A program made the translations under genes and the position numbers. The notes beneath the pieces are model-generated. The model did no database searches, was not told the DNA's origin, and was given only the letters and a program-made list of their open reading frames with translations. Source: Taxillus chinensis (Eukaryota > Streptophyta > Magnoliopsida > Santalales > Loranthaceae). Taken from it: a DNA stretch of 64,000 nt. The DNA lies in assembly GCA_023512835.1 (NCBI GenBank), contig CM042085.1, positions 39,262,324-39,326,323 of the forward strand, written 5' to 3'. Positions 9,401-20,749 of the stretch are shown here, piece by piece (the first letter of the stretch is position 1; every line of letters starts with the position of its first letter).

Positions 9401-9830
9401 GAGACTCTCAAAACCCGTTTGACCACTTGCACCCGTGTTGAGGTTGCCTAGGGAGGATATTCCGTATGAGGTGTACTTGTGATGCGTCCAGGGTTGGTTT
9501 GGGGTGTGTGCTTATGCGGGGAGCACGGTGTGGTAGCTTATGGGTCAAGGCAAATTGAAGCCTCATGAGCAGGATTATCCTACTCATGACCTTGAGTTAC
9601 GGTCGTTATCTTCGCCCTGAAGAGTTGGCAAGACTACCTCTTGGGGGAAAAGTTTGTGGTGTTCTCGGATCACAAGAGCCTTGAGACATCTTTACTCGAA
9701 GGACTTGAATTTGAGGCAAAGGAGATGGGTAAGTATCTGAGACCTTTGATTTTACTCTTGCCTATACCCCGGGCAAGGGTAATGTTGTGGCGATGCATTG
9801 AGCGAGAAAAGGGAAAGCTGAGGTGGCCGT
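9400..9830 (+). pseudogene. B RNase H region, frameshifted
   Basis: This region is colinear with C's RNase H (42880-43310), the domain that removes the RNA strand during reverse transcription. Recognisable pieces are a [13 protein letters not shown] start around 9470-9500, [13 protein letters not shown] at 9650-9688, and DFTLAYTPGKGN-like sequence around 9745-9785. The pieces lie in different frames. The TPGKGN block before the linker to integrase is typical of chromoviruses. Confidence 0.75.
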
Positions 9831-9879
9831 GAGAGAGTGGAAGCTGATGGAGCGGTTGGCGACGTTGCAGCTGCAGCAC

Positions 9880-11000
9880 GTTGTTCGTGATGGTGGGACG
9901 ATCCTGAGTCCTTTGGTGGTAGTGCCTGAGTTGTACCAGCGCGTCCAAGAGGAACACTGGGTGACATTGAGTGCGAGGTTCTCCGTGCCCGTATTGAAGC
10001 TAGGGAGCTATCCTGGGGACTGGACAGAGGGTCCCGAGCATGAGTTGTTGTTTCAGGGGCGGTTGGTAGTAGCTTCTTCCCTCGGGGATGAGGTGATGAG
10101 GGAGTTTCACCAATCTAGAGTTGTTGTGCATCCAGGGGGTACGAAGATGTACCATGCGCTTCGGGGGCATTTTTGGTGGCCTGGGATGAAACGCGATGTA
10201 GCTGCCTTTGTTTCGCGGTGCCTCACGTGTCGACAGGTGAAGGCCGAGCATCGGCGGCCGGCGGGCATGTTATGACCCTTGCCCATAGCGAGTGGAAGTG
10301 GGACCATATCGCGTTGGATTTTGGATCGGTCTTCCACCCACCACCGGGAGGAAGGATATGATTTGGGTGATTGTGGATCGACTCACAAAGTCGGCCCATT
10401 TCCTGGCTGTTCGCGAGCGGGACTCTATTGGGACCTTGAGTCAGCTGTACATGAACGAGATTGTGAGGATCGCATGGCGTACCCTCATCGGTTGTCTCGG
10501 ACCGGGATTCGAGGTTCACTTCCCGTTTTTGGGCCGGTTTGCCAGGAGGCTATGGGGACCAAGCTTCACTTGAGTACACCTTTCACCCTGAGAGCGACGG
10601 TCGACCGAGCGGACGAATCGGACCATGGAGGACATGTTGAGGGCTTGTGTGCTAGATTTTAGGGGTTCGTGGGCAACTCACCTTCCTTTGGTGGAGTTTG
10701 CCTACAACAACAGTTATCGGGCATCCATTGGGATGGCTCCTTTTGAGGCGTTGTATGGATGGCCGTGTCGATCCCCTTTGTGTTGGACCGAGGTGGGGGG
10801 AGACAGCTCTCTTGGGGCCACAGTTGGTTCAAGAGGCTACCGAGAAGGTCAAGTTGATTCGTCGGCGTTTGTTGTCGGCTCGAGTGGGCAGAAATCTTAT
10901 GGGGATCAGCGACGGCGACCTTTGGAGTTTTCTCGTTGGTGATCATGTGTTCCTTCGTGTCTCTCCACGTCGTGGACATCGACGGTTTGGGCGAGGTTCC
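9880..11000 (+). pseudogene. B integrase region, frameshifted
   Basis: Integrase inserts the element DNA. The zinc-binding HHCC part is readable: [32 protein letters not shown] and CLTCRQVKAEH at about 10108-10250. The catalytic core follows with WDHIALDF (10300-10323) and [20 protein letters not shown] (10363-10422), then [20 protein letters not shown] (10675-10734) and [13 protein letters not shown]. The aspartate and glutamate of the DDE triad lie in separate frames. The residue order matches C on both sides of D. Confidence 0.85.
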
Positions 11001-11365
11001 AAGCTATCTCCGCGGTTTATTGGTCCTTTTGAGATTCTGGATCGTGTAGGGCCTGTGGCCTACCGGTTAGCGTTACCACCGCGGCTGAGTCGAGTGCACA
11101 ACGTGTTTCACGTGTCCCAGTTGCGGAAGTATCACCCTGACCCCACTCATGTGATTGATTGGGGACGTTGGACATTGAGGATGACATGTCCGTCATTGAG
11201 GCCCCTATCCGTATCCTCGATCGGCGAGAGAAGCTATTGCGTGGTCGTCTTTATTCCTTTGGTTCGCGTCTGTGGCAACACCGTGGCATTGAGGAGGAGA
11301 CATGGGAACGTGAGTCCGTGATGCGGGAGCAGCACCCAGACTTGTTCGAGGACGAACAATCTTAA
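11000..11365 (+). pseudogene. B integrase C-terminus with chromodomain
   Basis: [20 protein letters not shown] (11088-11147) is the conserved tail of Ty3 integrases. It is followed by a chromodomain-like segment with [16 protein letters not shown] (about 11200-11247) and, after broken sequence, [20 protein letters not shown] (11288-11347). The ending is FEDEQS and a stop at 11363. Chromodomains at the integrase end are thought to steer integration to marked chromatin. One or two frame changes interrupt the join. Confidence 0.85.
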
Positions 11366-11660
11366 GCGTGGGAGGTGGCTGTTGGCCAAGGGATAGTGAT
11401 GTGTTTTCTTGTGATGTGTTTTCTTGTTTTCTTTTAAAGACATGTGCTTAATTGTGATGTGCTTTGAGATGTGTATTCGTGCCATGCGGACATGTGTTAT
11501 GTGCATTATTGTGGTTATGGATTATGGTGGTGCTTGTTATGTCTTTGTTGTCTTGTGTGTGGTGTATGACCCATTTGGGTGTTGTGGCTCGCCGTGTGGC
11601 AAATGGGTAGCTTGTGTTTGTTTTCCTCTTATGTCATTTCTTTTCGAGGACGAAAAGTCT
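11366..11660 (+). other. B non-coding spacer between pol and 3' LTR
   Basis: No coding content is seen. The stretch opens with CTTAAGCGTGGGAGGTGG just after the pol stop and ends with a TTCGAGGACGAA copy before the polypurine tract, so a pol-end motif is repeated about 295 bases apart. Confidence 0.7.
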
Positions 11661-11674
11661 TAAGGGGGAGAGGA
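11661..11674 (+). other. Polypurine tract of B
   Basis: TAAGGGGGAGAGGA directly precedes the 3' LTR start TGTAAGG at 11675. It primes plus-strand DNA synthesis in LTR elements. An identical tract precedes C's 3' LTR at 55017-55030. Confidence 0.92.
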
Positions 11675-13406
11675 TGTAAGGACCCGTACCTTGAGTTAGT
11701 CGGTTTTGCCTCCTGAGTAGATTTTTTCTAGATTTTGACCTAGTAAATGGACTCCAATGAATTTACGTGCAAAAGGAAAGATGCTTAGAATGGTGTCCTC
11801 TATCTACCACGAAGTTTCAGGCCAAATGGACATGTATGTGAGGTGCACGTGATATGGGTCCAATTCACGTGCAAGTGTGGTTGTCTTCTAAATGATGCAA
11901 GGAGGCTAGGGGTGAAGTTTGAGAGCATTTGGAGTGCATATGGAGTTGCACGTGAATTGGGGAATTCACGTGCAAATTGGCGTGCAAGCATATTTTTGCA
12001 TGGTTCCCTTGGTTTTGACATTCTAAGGAACTTTCTCCAAAGGACCATGTTGAAATTTGGAGTATTTTGGCCTATATGGGTGCGGAAAGGTGCTAACTTG
12101 TGTGATCAAAACTACGTCGTTTTGATCTTTGGGATTCACTTAATCAAAACTACGTCGTTTTGATGTTGTGTTGTCTATATAAGGAGGAGAAGCTCTGTTT
12201 TAGGTTTAGGGTTCACTTAAGTTCTTGCGGCCCGTCGTAGAGAGAGAGCTGAGAGAGAGAGAAGGAAGGGGAGTTGTTGGTTCTTCCAGGAGCATCTTGC
12301 GTGGAGAGGACGGCGTTTAGCGCGGGAGCAAGGAAGATCTGTTGTAAGGTAGGGAATTGTTCTTCCTAAATCCTCCTCTGTCCTAGGGTCCTAGGGCGAG
12401 AATATGAGTTATATCTCGTTATATTATTTATATGTAAATTCATATAGGTGTGACCTCCTATATGAATGTTGGCCTTCAATGGCGATTTTGGTGTTTTTGG
12501 TGTTTGGGTGATGCATGAAAAGTGTTTGATAAAATGCCGTATGACATGCCTGCTACATGTTTGATGAAATGCCTGTGTGAACTTAAGTTGTGTATATGCC
12601 CATTAAGTGTTTGGTAATATGTCCGGGTACTTGGACTTGTGGTTTAGTGTATGTATGTATCTTTGGATGTTTGCTCTATGGCCTGAATCGTTGGATTTGT
12701 GCGCTTGTGAACGGGTGCACACCAAGTGTTTGGTTGTATGCTTGAGTGACCATGTGTGTTGTGTGCTTGATTGTGGTATCTTGCCTGAAGAGGCGGTTAA
12801 ATCACTTGGCCTGAAGAGGCGGTTAAATCACTTGGCCTGAAGAGGCGGTTAAATAACTTGGCCTGAAGAGGCGGTTAAATCACTTGTGGTTAAAGTGTTA
12901 GCCTTGTGTGGCGGTGGAAGATTGTAAATTGTTGATGTGGTTGTTATTATGTCTGTTGAAATTATTGTATCACGACATCGCACTTGTACACATGGCATGT
13001 AGATGCTAGGAACATGGGATGGGTTGGGGAGACATGATCCCTACGAGCCGTGGTTGCTCACCCCTCCTACTTGTGTTTGTTTGTTTTCCGGGGACTTACA
13101 GGCGTTAGGTGGATACACCAAGGTGGAAGACCCTCTCCACTTTATTGTTCATTTCAGTAATGTACTTTTATGATTTATGTAACCCCGGGGAGGGGAATGT
13201 ACTAAGGGATTGAACCGTAATCGGGGACTTGGTTGTTTTGTGAACCTTTGATGTTTTGGAATTAAATAAAGATGTGGCTTATTTGATTTATTGTAATTGT
13301 TAGACTTGCTTGTGTGGCATCCAAGAATCCAACCCCATTGCCCTCCCGTGTGGGTGAATGGGGAGTCACGTACCGGTTTCCTCGGGTTGGAAATCCGGGC
13401 GTGACA
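11675..13406 (+). repeat. Element B 3' LTR
   Basis: It begins TGTAAGGACCCG and ends GGGCGTGACA, followed by the ATTTC target duplication at 13407-13411. It is colinear with the 5' LTR: palindromes at 12115-12136 and 12143-12164, TATA at 12176-12182, four 26-bp repeats at 12783-12886, AATAAA at 13265-13270. The acceptor-like site reads TTTTCCGG here instead of TTTTCCAG. Confidence 0.93.
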
Positions 13407-13411
13407 ATTTC

Positions 13412-14666
13412 TCACGCCTACTCTTCTTATTTCCGGTCATCAAAAAACTCAAACCCGAAAAATACACCACTCCACTCTTCAAATACCAAGAAATCCCCCT
13501 CACAAACCTCGTTGTCAGATCTTATTGGTTCTAAGCAAGTGATTATCGGCGCCAGCGGGAGCTCGCGTAAGATTGGCGTTGCAAAGCTTCAAAGTCGGTT
13601 CAGCCCTTATCTTTTCACTACTTTTTCAGCTTATTTGTATCTATATTTAATGTAATTGTTTTTTTTTAGCATTTTCTAGTTTTCGTTTTGAGCTTATCTA
13701 TATTTGGTGTAATCCCTTTTCAGCCTTTTTCATTATGTTTTCCTGTATTTCTTCCTATGTGTATGTTGTAATATGTAAAGTATAGTAAAAAGAAAAAAAG
13801 AGAAGAAGGAAAGAAAAGAAAAAAGGAGAGAGCAAAAGGAGAAGATGAAAAACAACAAAAAGAAAGGAAAAAAAAGAGTGATTTTATTTTTGTGGATGTC
13901 ATACTCACACACTCCACATCTATTTTGATATATGCATTTTCAATTTCAAAAAAAAAAAAACAAACAAACAAACAAACAAAAAAAAACAAAACAAAACAGA
14001 AAAACAAACAAAAAAAACGTATTTTTTTATAAAATATTTTTTAAAAATCTCTTCAACAACATGTTTTGAAAATGTTTTCATAAAATATTTTCCAAATGTC
14101 TTCCAACAAAAACAAAAAAACAAAAAAAAACAAAAAAAAACAACAAAAAAATATAGAAAAACAAACACAAAATGCATGTTCTAACTCAAACCAAAAAAAG
14201 GGGAAAAAATAAACAAATATTTTTTAGGATTTCAATTTCCAAGAGCAAAACCAAAAAACAAACAAATCCCTAGGATCTCATTATCCACTTCAAAAATCCA
14301 AAACCTTTAGGATTTCCTTTAGAAATTTAGGATAAATCCATTTTAACCATGACTTTAATAAATAACTTAGCCAAATAAAAATCATAAACTTTTTAACTTA
14401 GCCTGATCATGCAGTATAAATAAAATAAAACCTCCTCCTCCTAAATTAGATAACGAAAAAGGGGTTGTAGGGGTGCTAATCCTTCCCTACACGTAACCAA
14501 CTCCCGAACCCATATCTGATAACGCAGACCACACACTTAAAACTACTCAAAGTAGAGGGTATCCAACCGTACCCCAAAAAACGGTTGGTGGCGACTCTAA
14601 ATTTTCTCACCATTGGTTTAGTTTGAGCTCACCCCAAAAGGGCGCGGACGAAAACCAGTGATGACA
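13412..14666 (+). repeat. Element A 5' LTR, right part
   Basis: The sequence aligns with about 27892-29168 of A's 3' LTR, starting directly after B's target duplication. It contains an A- and AAAC-rich block (13930-14170), the conserved end block with CTCACCCCAAAAGGGCGCGG (14629-14648) and the terminal GTGATGACA. The A-rich block is common to both LTRs and appears reverse-complemented in element G. Confidence 0.9.
13930..14170 (+). repeat. AAAC-rich low-complexity block in A LTR
   Basis: Runs of A with interspersed C (AAAC, AAAAAC) dominate. The same block is at 28440-28670 in the 3' LTR, and as T/G-rich sequence at 32180-32500 in the inverted element G. The poly-phenylalanine frames on the minus strand are artefacts of it. 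Confidence 0.85.
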
Positions 14667-14667
14667 A

Positions 14668-14685
14668 TTAGCGACTTACTGGGGA
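14668..14685 (+). other. Likely primer binding site of A (tRNA-Arg type)
   Basis: TTAGCGACTTACTGGGGA starts two bases after the LTR end. Ogre-type elements use a site of the form GCGACTCCACTGGGGA, thought to pair with tRNA-Arg. The inverted element G has GTAGCGACTCTGGGGGAC in the same place. The identification rests on this resemblance and position. Confidence 0.6.
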
Positions 14686-14689
14686 TAAT

Positions 14690-15369
14690 GAACACTTTAG
14701 AGAGTTAGGTCTAGAACTAAGGATTAGGAGGTTATTTTAATTATCTCGTTGTATATATTTAATCGTTGTGCTAAATTGTTTGATTGTTGCTAATATTTAC
14801 CTGTGATTTATTTATACGCTTTAACTACCATGATAGTTGTGATTTACTACTTTCCATACTTGTTGCATACATGCATAACCCTATACCCGGGTTTAGCACA
14901 ATTTAGGTTAGCGAGGTTCAAGACGGTCCCCAACGCGTTGATCATTATCCTAATAGGGCCTCGGACTCCTCACTCAAGCTTCGAGGTTCTTTTAAGGCAC
15001 GTCCTTTTAAGATCCCCCTCCGATAAATCCCATGGTGTACGGAGCCCTCTATTGAGGAAGTTTGGGAACCAAACAAATAAGATAGGGGTAGCAATAAAAG
15101 CCCATTAGGGGTATTGACCCACATTTTGTTTGCTCATTCCATGCCATGCTAACCTTTGTTTTGTAGGGTAGTCCTTAAGTCATCCCCTACACATTTAACC
15201 TTTTTTTTTTACAATCGGTTTATTCTTTATCCTCGTCTACCTACCTTGATATATATTAACTTGTCATCCTAACCTGTCATCATGCATAACATGACATTCA
15301 TCATTCATATAGGCATGGCAACTTTCAGCACCATCTCCTAAAAGGCCTTCAGGACAAGGAGAGATCACA
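14690..15369 (+). other. A leader between primer site and ORF1
   Basis: No coding sequence was recognised. The block at 14870-15000 (CCTATACCCGGGTTTAGCAC onwards) is matched in reverse complement at 31402-31530, which identifies the latter as the leader of the related element G. Confidence 0.7.
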
Positions 15370-16752
15370 ATGGTGGCCCAAGCATCGGGAGACATTCAAC
15401 TTCGCCTTGGAGATTTCCCGCCAGGAGAGGCCTACAAGGTAGAACATGTTATCATAGAAGATCACTGGACTACACTAAGGAGGTCGGACAATATGGAAGC
15501 AAGTGGTCGACGAAAGGAAAAGCATATACATACAACGGTTTGGGGATTTGCTCCATGTGACCGAGCTCACGGCCGATACGGATATGCTTGGGGCAGCCAT
15601 TTATTTCCGGGAACCTCGACGGCGGTGCTTCGACTTGAACAGCCTAGATCTTGTTCCCACGATAGAAGAATACGGAAGATTACCGGATATCCCCGTGGAA
15701 AACAAAATGAAGATCTATCTACCAGAGCCCAGGAAGGTCATGCCGAAGGGCCCTTGCAAAGATTATGGGAAAGCCGTATGGGACTCACCGGCGGTCACAA
15801 CTTACGGTAGGCGTGAATATCTTCCATGGGCAACAATCAAAGAAATAATACAAACCGCAACGGAAGTGGAGGCACACAAATTGCTTACACTAGCTATATA
15901 TGGGCTAGTCATTTTCCCGAGGATACCGGCCCACATTGATGGGGCAATTGTAGATTTGGTCCAGCGTGCTCAAAGGATGTGACCCTACTCTCGCTATCTT
16001 GGTCGAAACCATCCGATCTTTTACTTACCTAAGGAGTAAAGGCTCGGGACAGTTCATGGGGTGCTTACCTCTCCTATGTACTTGGTTGCAAGGTCATTTC
16101 CGTAGTGTTCATCATTTCCCTGCTTGTTTATCAAGTACCAGCCACAACACTACTAGATATTCTCGCTCAGGAAGTGGAGCCTACCAAAAGACTTTGAAAG
16201 CTGGAAAAAGAAGTTGGGGAACCTCACGAAGGCGACATTACCTGGATCGGCTCCTTGGATGCCGGTGGTCTCCATGACATATAGCTGCGGGGACTACAAT
16301 TGGGTTCCACTTTTAGGTCCCCGGGGAGGAACGCGCATATGCCCCAGCGCAGGCGGGAAGACAAGTGGGGCGTCATTAGATTATTCTCGTGCTCTTTGGC
16401 ATGGAAGAGTGTGACTTCACTTACAAGAGAACCATGCTCACGAAGAAGGCAAGAAGATGTATCAAGCATGGTCCACACCACACAAGATTCAACCCAACAG
16501 TTCAAAAACCTGGTGTTTTCCCAAGATACATATCTTGGAGGGCACAACACAAGCCACAACTAACTTCAGACATGAAGGCTATCCTCCAGGAGAATCAGAC
16601 TTTTAAGACAGACAGATCCAGAGGCTAGAAGCATCTCTAGAAGGAACTCTTCAAAGGCTGCACTGAGGGAAAAACAGATCGTGACCATAATGAAGCAAAG
16701 GGAGGAAGCGGGTGAGCGACCACCCCAGAGGAAGAGGCGCCGTGTTACTTAG
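15370..16752 (+). pseudogene. A ORF1, extra ORF upstream of gag
   Basis: The ATG at 15370 (MVAQASGDIQLRLGDFPPGE) opens a region that changes frame to a 159-codon piece at 15503-15982 with LLHVTELTADTDMLGAAIYF, RRRCFDLNSLDLVPTIEEYG and NKMKIYLPEPRK. It ends with a basic tail, PPQRKRRRVT and a stop at 16750. The FW-type core followed by CFDL...DLVPTIEEY resembles the plant-specific domain found in the ORF1 of Ogre-type elements and in proteins annotated as DUF7745. Its function is unknown. Two or more frame changes are needed to read it through. Confidence 0.65.
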
Positions 16753-16960
16753 GAGATGACCCGGAAGAGTGCTTTAAGATCATGTAGCACTAGCTCTCAC
16801 TTTACATGGCATTTCAAACATTGAATGTTTGTATTGTATGTTTGGTTTGTAATAAAGTTGTTTGTTTCTTTAACCCTCTCGTATAGACATTCATGCATAC
16901 ATGCATATCAAATGAAAAATCAAATAAAAGTTCCCTTGTACCCAGGTGGGTAGCAGCCTC
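16753..16960 (+). other. AT-rich spacer between A ORF1 and gag
   Basis: A short AT-rich stretch contains an AATAAA at about 16851 and ends with the acceptor-like CCCTTGTACCCAG at about 16934-16946 before the gag frame. Nothing coding is seen. It may be a spacer or a spliced segment; the sequence does not decide. Confidence 0.45.
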
Positions 16961-18650
16961 CCCTCCAGGATTGTGCACTCTTACAATCTCGGATCCGCGC
17001 AATCAAATACCTCAACCAGCCAATGGCGAAGAAACAGAGAAACAGACTCATGGGGTTAGAACAGTCACAACAAACCCTACAGGGGCAAATGTCTGCAATA
17101 ATGGAAATGCTCACAAAATTGATCAAGAAAGAGGAAGAATTCTGACCGGGGAACTACCAATCACCATCAAGAGCAGGACAAGGAGGTACTTCGGTCACCC
17201 AACCTGGCTCCAAGCCAGGCACCCACATACCACCTCCGTTATGGCACAACCTCCTACCCCAAATCAAACTCATTTCACTATGCCCGCACCAGGAAATGTA
17301 ATGGAAGCGGTGGGTTCCCCGGCTCTCAGGAAAATATTGAGTCGCTCGCTCTACGCCGACTCGAGGAAAGATTGAAGGCCGTAGAAGGCATTGACAGCTA
17401 TGGTATGACCAGCCCACAAAACTTATGCTTAGTCCCCGGAGTGGTGCTACCGCCAAAATTCAAAATGCCAGATTTTGAAAAGTTCAACGGGACACGATGT
17501 CCGAAGACACATCTGGCCATGTATTGTCAAAAGATGGCCGCTTATCTTTGGTGAAGACAAGCTCCTCATGCATTGTTTCCAGGAAAGCTAGCCCGGGGCA
17601 TACCTTCACTGGTATTTTCAATCGAATGGAAACCGCATTAAGACATGGAAGGAATTAGCTACTTCCTTCTTGGCACAAGACAAACATGTCACCGACCGGT
17701 AATCGGATCGACTAACCCTGTAGTCTATGGAGAAGGGATCCGAAGAGAATTTCAAAGATTATGCACGAAGATGGAGAGAGGCAGGCTGTGGAGGTCCAAC
17801 CTCCCTTACCGAAAGAGAACTCACTACTCTTTTTATCAACACACTAAAAGGTGTCTACTATGAGAAGTTGATCGGTAACGTCTCCAATAGCTTTGCAGAC
17901 TTGGTCGCATCCGGTGAACGTGTAGAAAGTGGAATTAAAGGAGGAAAGCCGAAGGGAGATGCAGGTGAGGCATCAAAACGGTTTCAACCACCAAAAAAAG
18001 GAAAGAAAATGAAACCAACTCGGTATACCCATCGCACCCGCCGATACAACCAACATTCTACCAAGCACCAGGGGTGCTATAGAGGTCACCGTGGCCGCCT
18101 ACGCGCCTTGCACCACCTCCCCCATTCATGCCATACTTGCCACGGGAGGGGTTCCATTTCCATATCCCATGACACCTAATCCATTTCAACCAAGAGCACC
18201 TTACGTAGAGCAACCAAGGCCAGCAAGTCGGGAAGGACCAGGACCCTCATTCCAAGGACGGGGCAACCGAGGGCCCCGACCCACGCAAGTAGGAGCGAAT
18301 CAGGCTTCTCGTCGACCACGACAAGAGTTTGATCCAATTCCAATAACTTATGCGGAATTATACCCTAAGCTCTTAGAGGCAAGGATGGTAACCTTTTATA
18401 CCCTTGGGAGAAATAAAGACTCCTCCCCCGGCTTGGTATAAGCCGGATGCCGGGTGTGAATATCATGCAGGTGGAGCCGGACATGATATCGAAAATCGTA
18501 TAACCTTCAAAAGGAAGGTTCAGGCATTAAAGGATGCAAAGTGGCTGGATTTTTTCCGCACCGGTGGGGACACCAAATGTGAACAAGTAATCCGCTCCCG
18601 GAACATTCCCATGACCTGGCCGTATCACAAATGAAGGACGGCTAAAGAAA
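16961..18650 (+). pseudogene. gag: A gag region, frameshifted
   Basis: A heptad-like stretch (QRNRLMGLEQSQQTLQG, about 17033-17083) precedes the capsid-like core PPKFKMPDFEKFNGTRCPKT (17450-17509), followed by HLAMYCQKMAAYLW. This wording is characteristic of Tat/Ogre gag. More of the core is at 17727-17950 (ENFKDYARRWREAG, TLFINTLKGVYYEKLIG, FADLVASGERVESGI). A proline-rich part and the sequence PDAGCEYHAGGAGHDIENR (18441-18497), a CX2-3HX4H-type knuckle common in Tat gags, close the region. Several frameshifts are present. Left and right limits are approximate. Confidence 0.8.
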
Positions 18651-19530
18651 GTTTCACAAATACAAATGGAGAAAAGCTATTTGTTTACCCCCGCTACAGG
18701 AATATGGATATATACTTGCTCCGACACATTGAAGACAGAGAAGGGGACAAAGTTGGAGAAAAAATGCCTTTATCACAAAATGTCACGGGGACATGACATC
18801 GCGAGAATGTACTGAGTTTTCCAAGGTGGTGCAAAAGCTCATGGACCAAAGGATGATTGAATTCTCTAGAGGGGGAATGGACAACCAAAGCCACATGATC
18901 CAAGGAGATGATTCCCTCAAATCGCCATGGGTGCCTACACCCCTTGTCTTAAACGTTAAGGCTGCGAGAGATCCCATTCTTCGCCACATGGAATCAAGCC
19001 TCTCACTATCCATGCCTCAAGTCTCGTGCCGGACAAGAGGGGGAGAACCGGAAGCCCACAACTACCGGCAGGGAATTGCACCTCTCACTATAGGTGTTCC
19101 CTGCTCCTTTCCCTTATAAGACCGATAAGGCAGTCCCCATGGAACTACGGTTGTGAAGTAGTACGACGGGAGCCACCGCAGCCGAAAAGAAAACCAGAGC
19201 GGTCGGGCATATGCCCCGGATATGGCTGACAAAGCAAGGAAGGAAAAAGTCTGTAAACAAGACACGAGTCAACACCAGAGGCAACAAAGAGAGGAACACC
19301 AATCACCGAAGAAGAGACCACAGAATTTCGAAAATTCATGAAACAGAGCGAGTATAATATTGTGGATCAGCCGAGTCGACAACCGGCCCGCATCTCCTTG
19401 CTCTCATTAATGATGGATTCCCAACCTCACCGGAAGCAGCTGAAAGTTCTCGAGCCAAGCCTATGTTCCACCGACCGTCTCAGTGGCAAATGTTGACGGA
19501 ATCGCCAGTAACCTCATCATGAACAACGTC
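18651..19530 (+). pseudogene. A gag-protease linker, degenerate
   Basis: No domain is readable over more than a few residues in one frame. MTSRECTEFSKVVQKLMDQR (18793-18852) is colinear with the gag C-terminal linker of Tat elements. PTVSVANVDGIASNLIMN-like and EEETTEFRKFMKQSEYNIV-like wording around 19310-19370 leads towards the protease. The region is expected to be coding in an intact relative, but frame changes are frequent here. Confidence 0.45.
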
Positions 19531-19537
19531 ATTAGCT

Positions 19538-20050
19538 TTGGAGATGACGAGCTACCCCAAGGAAGGGAAAGGACATATAAAAGCTTTGCACATCACGGTC
19601 AAATGCAAGGAGCACACCATAGCCCGCGTACTCATTGACAACGGCTCGGCCTTGAACATTATGCCCTTGCATATACCGCAAAGACTTCCAATTGACGCGT
19701 CCCATATGCGTCCCTGTATGATGAAGGTACGGGCATTCGATGGAGGAAAGCGTGACGTGGTGGGAACTCGGATATTCCACTCATGATTGGGCCAACTACT
19801 TTTACGGTGGAATTTCGGGTGATGGACATCACGCCATATTATAGCCGTTTATTGGGAAGACCCTGGATCCACATGGCAGAGCGGTGCCATCAAGTCTCCA
19901 CCGAGAAGATGAAGTTTGTAATGGGGAACCAGCTCATCTCGCATCTCTTGGAGAGACAAGTTTCCTCGTCACCAAACCGGCATCAGTTCCTTATATTGAA
20001 AGCAACGAAGATGTGCCAGAATGCTCCTATCGGGCTTTTGAGATGGTGAA
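19538..20050 (+). pseudogene. A aspartic protease region
   Basis: ALHITVKCKEHTIARVLIDN followed by GSALNIMP (about 19577-19662) contains the DNG form of the active site that is usual in Tat/Ogre proteases, in place of DTG/DSG. FTVEFRVMDITPYYSRLLGR followed by PWIHMA (19801-19878) is the matching second half with the LLGRPWIH motif. One frameshift near 19790 separates the halves. The remaining sequence to 20050 continues the protease C-terminus. Confidence 0.85.
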
Positions 20051-20518
20051 TGTCGCTTCGCCCCGGACCATCGTCTCTCGAAGGCAGCAAAAATGGTTGC
20101 AGCCACTATGATCAAACAAGGGTACAAGCGGCGCAAGGATTAGGCTGACGGCTCAAGGGATTCGAAACCCCGACCATCCGAGAAAATATCGAAAAGTTTG
20201 GGCTAGGCTACGTCCCTACAAAAGCCGAGAGACAGAGGGAAGCTATCAAGAAGAGAGAAGTCGAATGGCAAGATTGCAGAAAAGGCCAAGACAAGAAGAA
20301 AGGAGAAGCTTTCCCCCTTTGAATGTTACATTCGAGTGGAGGGTTTATCCATAAGAGCCAACCCTGAGCCCAAGACGGGGACTATAGCCGTATTAGACAC
20401 AAATGAGCATGCACCAAGCGAGATGGTTCATTTAGTGCGAGAGGATCCCACAACCATTGAACAATTGGACCAGCCTGGACCTCCCCATAATGTAATGCTT
20501 ACGGGTGTTGGGGTTTAA
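20051..20518 (+). pseudogene. A protease-RT linker
   Basis: Basic, charged wording such as EKFGLGYVPTKAERQR-like (about 20195-20240) and YIRVEGLSIRANPEPKTG (20321-20374) precedes the stop at 20516. The colinear region in Ogre elements is the poorly conserved end of the gag-protease ORF. No catalytic motif is present. Confidence 0.5.
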
Positions 20519-20691
20519 TGTATTCTATGTACTTTAAGCCGTGAACATTTGTTTTTCCTTAAACCTTCCAATAAAATGTGTTTTTCAAATCTTTCATGGT
20601 GCATTCCATTCATCACATATGCATATCATATTTGGTTACCAACTTGTCATTCTCTTATAAACAAGTATCACAATGTCAATGAAAACATAGT
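20519..20691 (+). other. Intron-like AT-rich gap between protease and RT of A
   Basis: After the stop at 20516 comes an AT-rich, stop-containing stretch with a pyrimidine-rich middle and the acceptor-like GAAAACATAG ending near 20691. Coding resumes with acidic RT-leader sequence (EADENEIEETPS, about 20756-20791). In Ogre elements a spliced intron is known at this position, between protease and RT. Whether this copy is spliced cannot be seen. Confidence 0.5.
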
Positions 20692-20749
20692 ATGCGAATG
20701 CGAAACGAGACGCCAAAGGTTTGACCAAAGTCCAAACCGGGAGCAGCCC

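Larger units (their letters stand above)
4420..13406 (+). mobile_element. Chromovirus (Tekay/Del-type Ty3) element B
   Basis: An almost complete element of about 9.0 kb: LTRs (4420-6176, 11675-13406) beginning TGTAAGGACCCG and ending GGGCGTGACA, a primer site at 6180, gag, protease, reverse transcriptase, RNase H, integrase and a terminal chromodomain, then a polypurine tract at 11661. The domain order and the chromodomain place it with plant chromoviruses. A 5-bp duplication, ATTTC, flanks it. The coding region carries many frame disruptions as read. It is closely related to element C in coding sequence but has a different LTR. It lies inside A's 5' LTR. Confidence 0.93.

Noticed and set aside
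13720..14177. Phenylalanine-rich frames on the minus strand resembling membrane proteins
   Set aside because: They come from the AAAC-rich low-complexity block of A's LTR and recur at 28209-28670.
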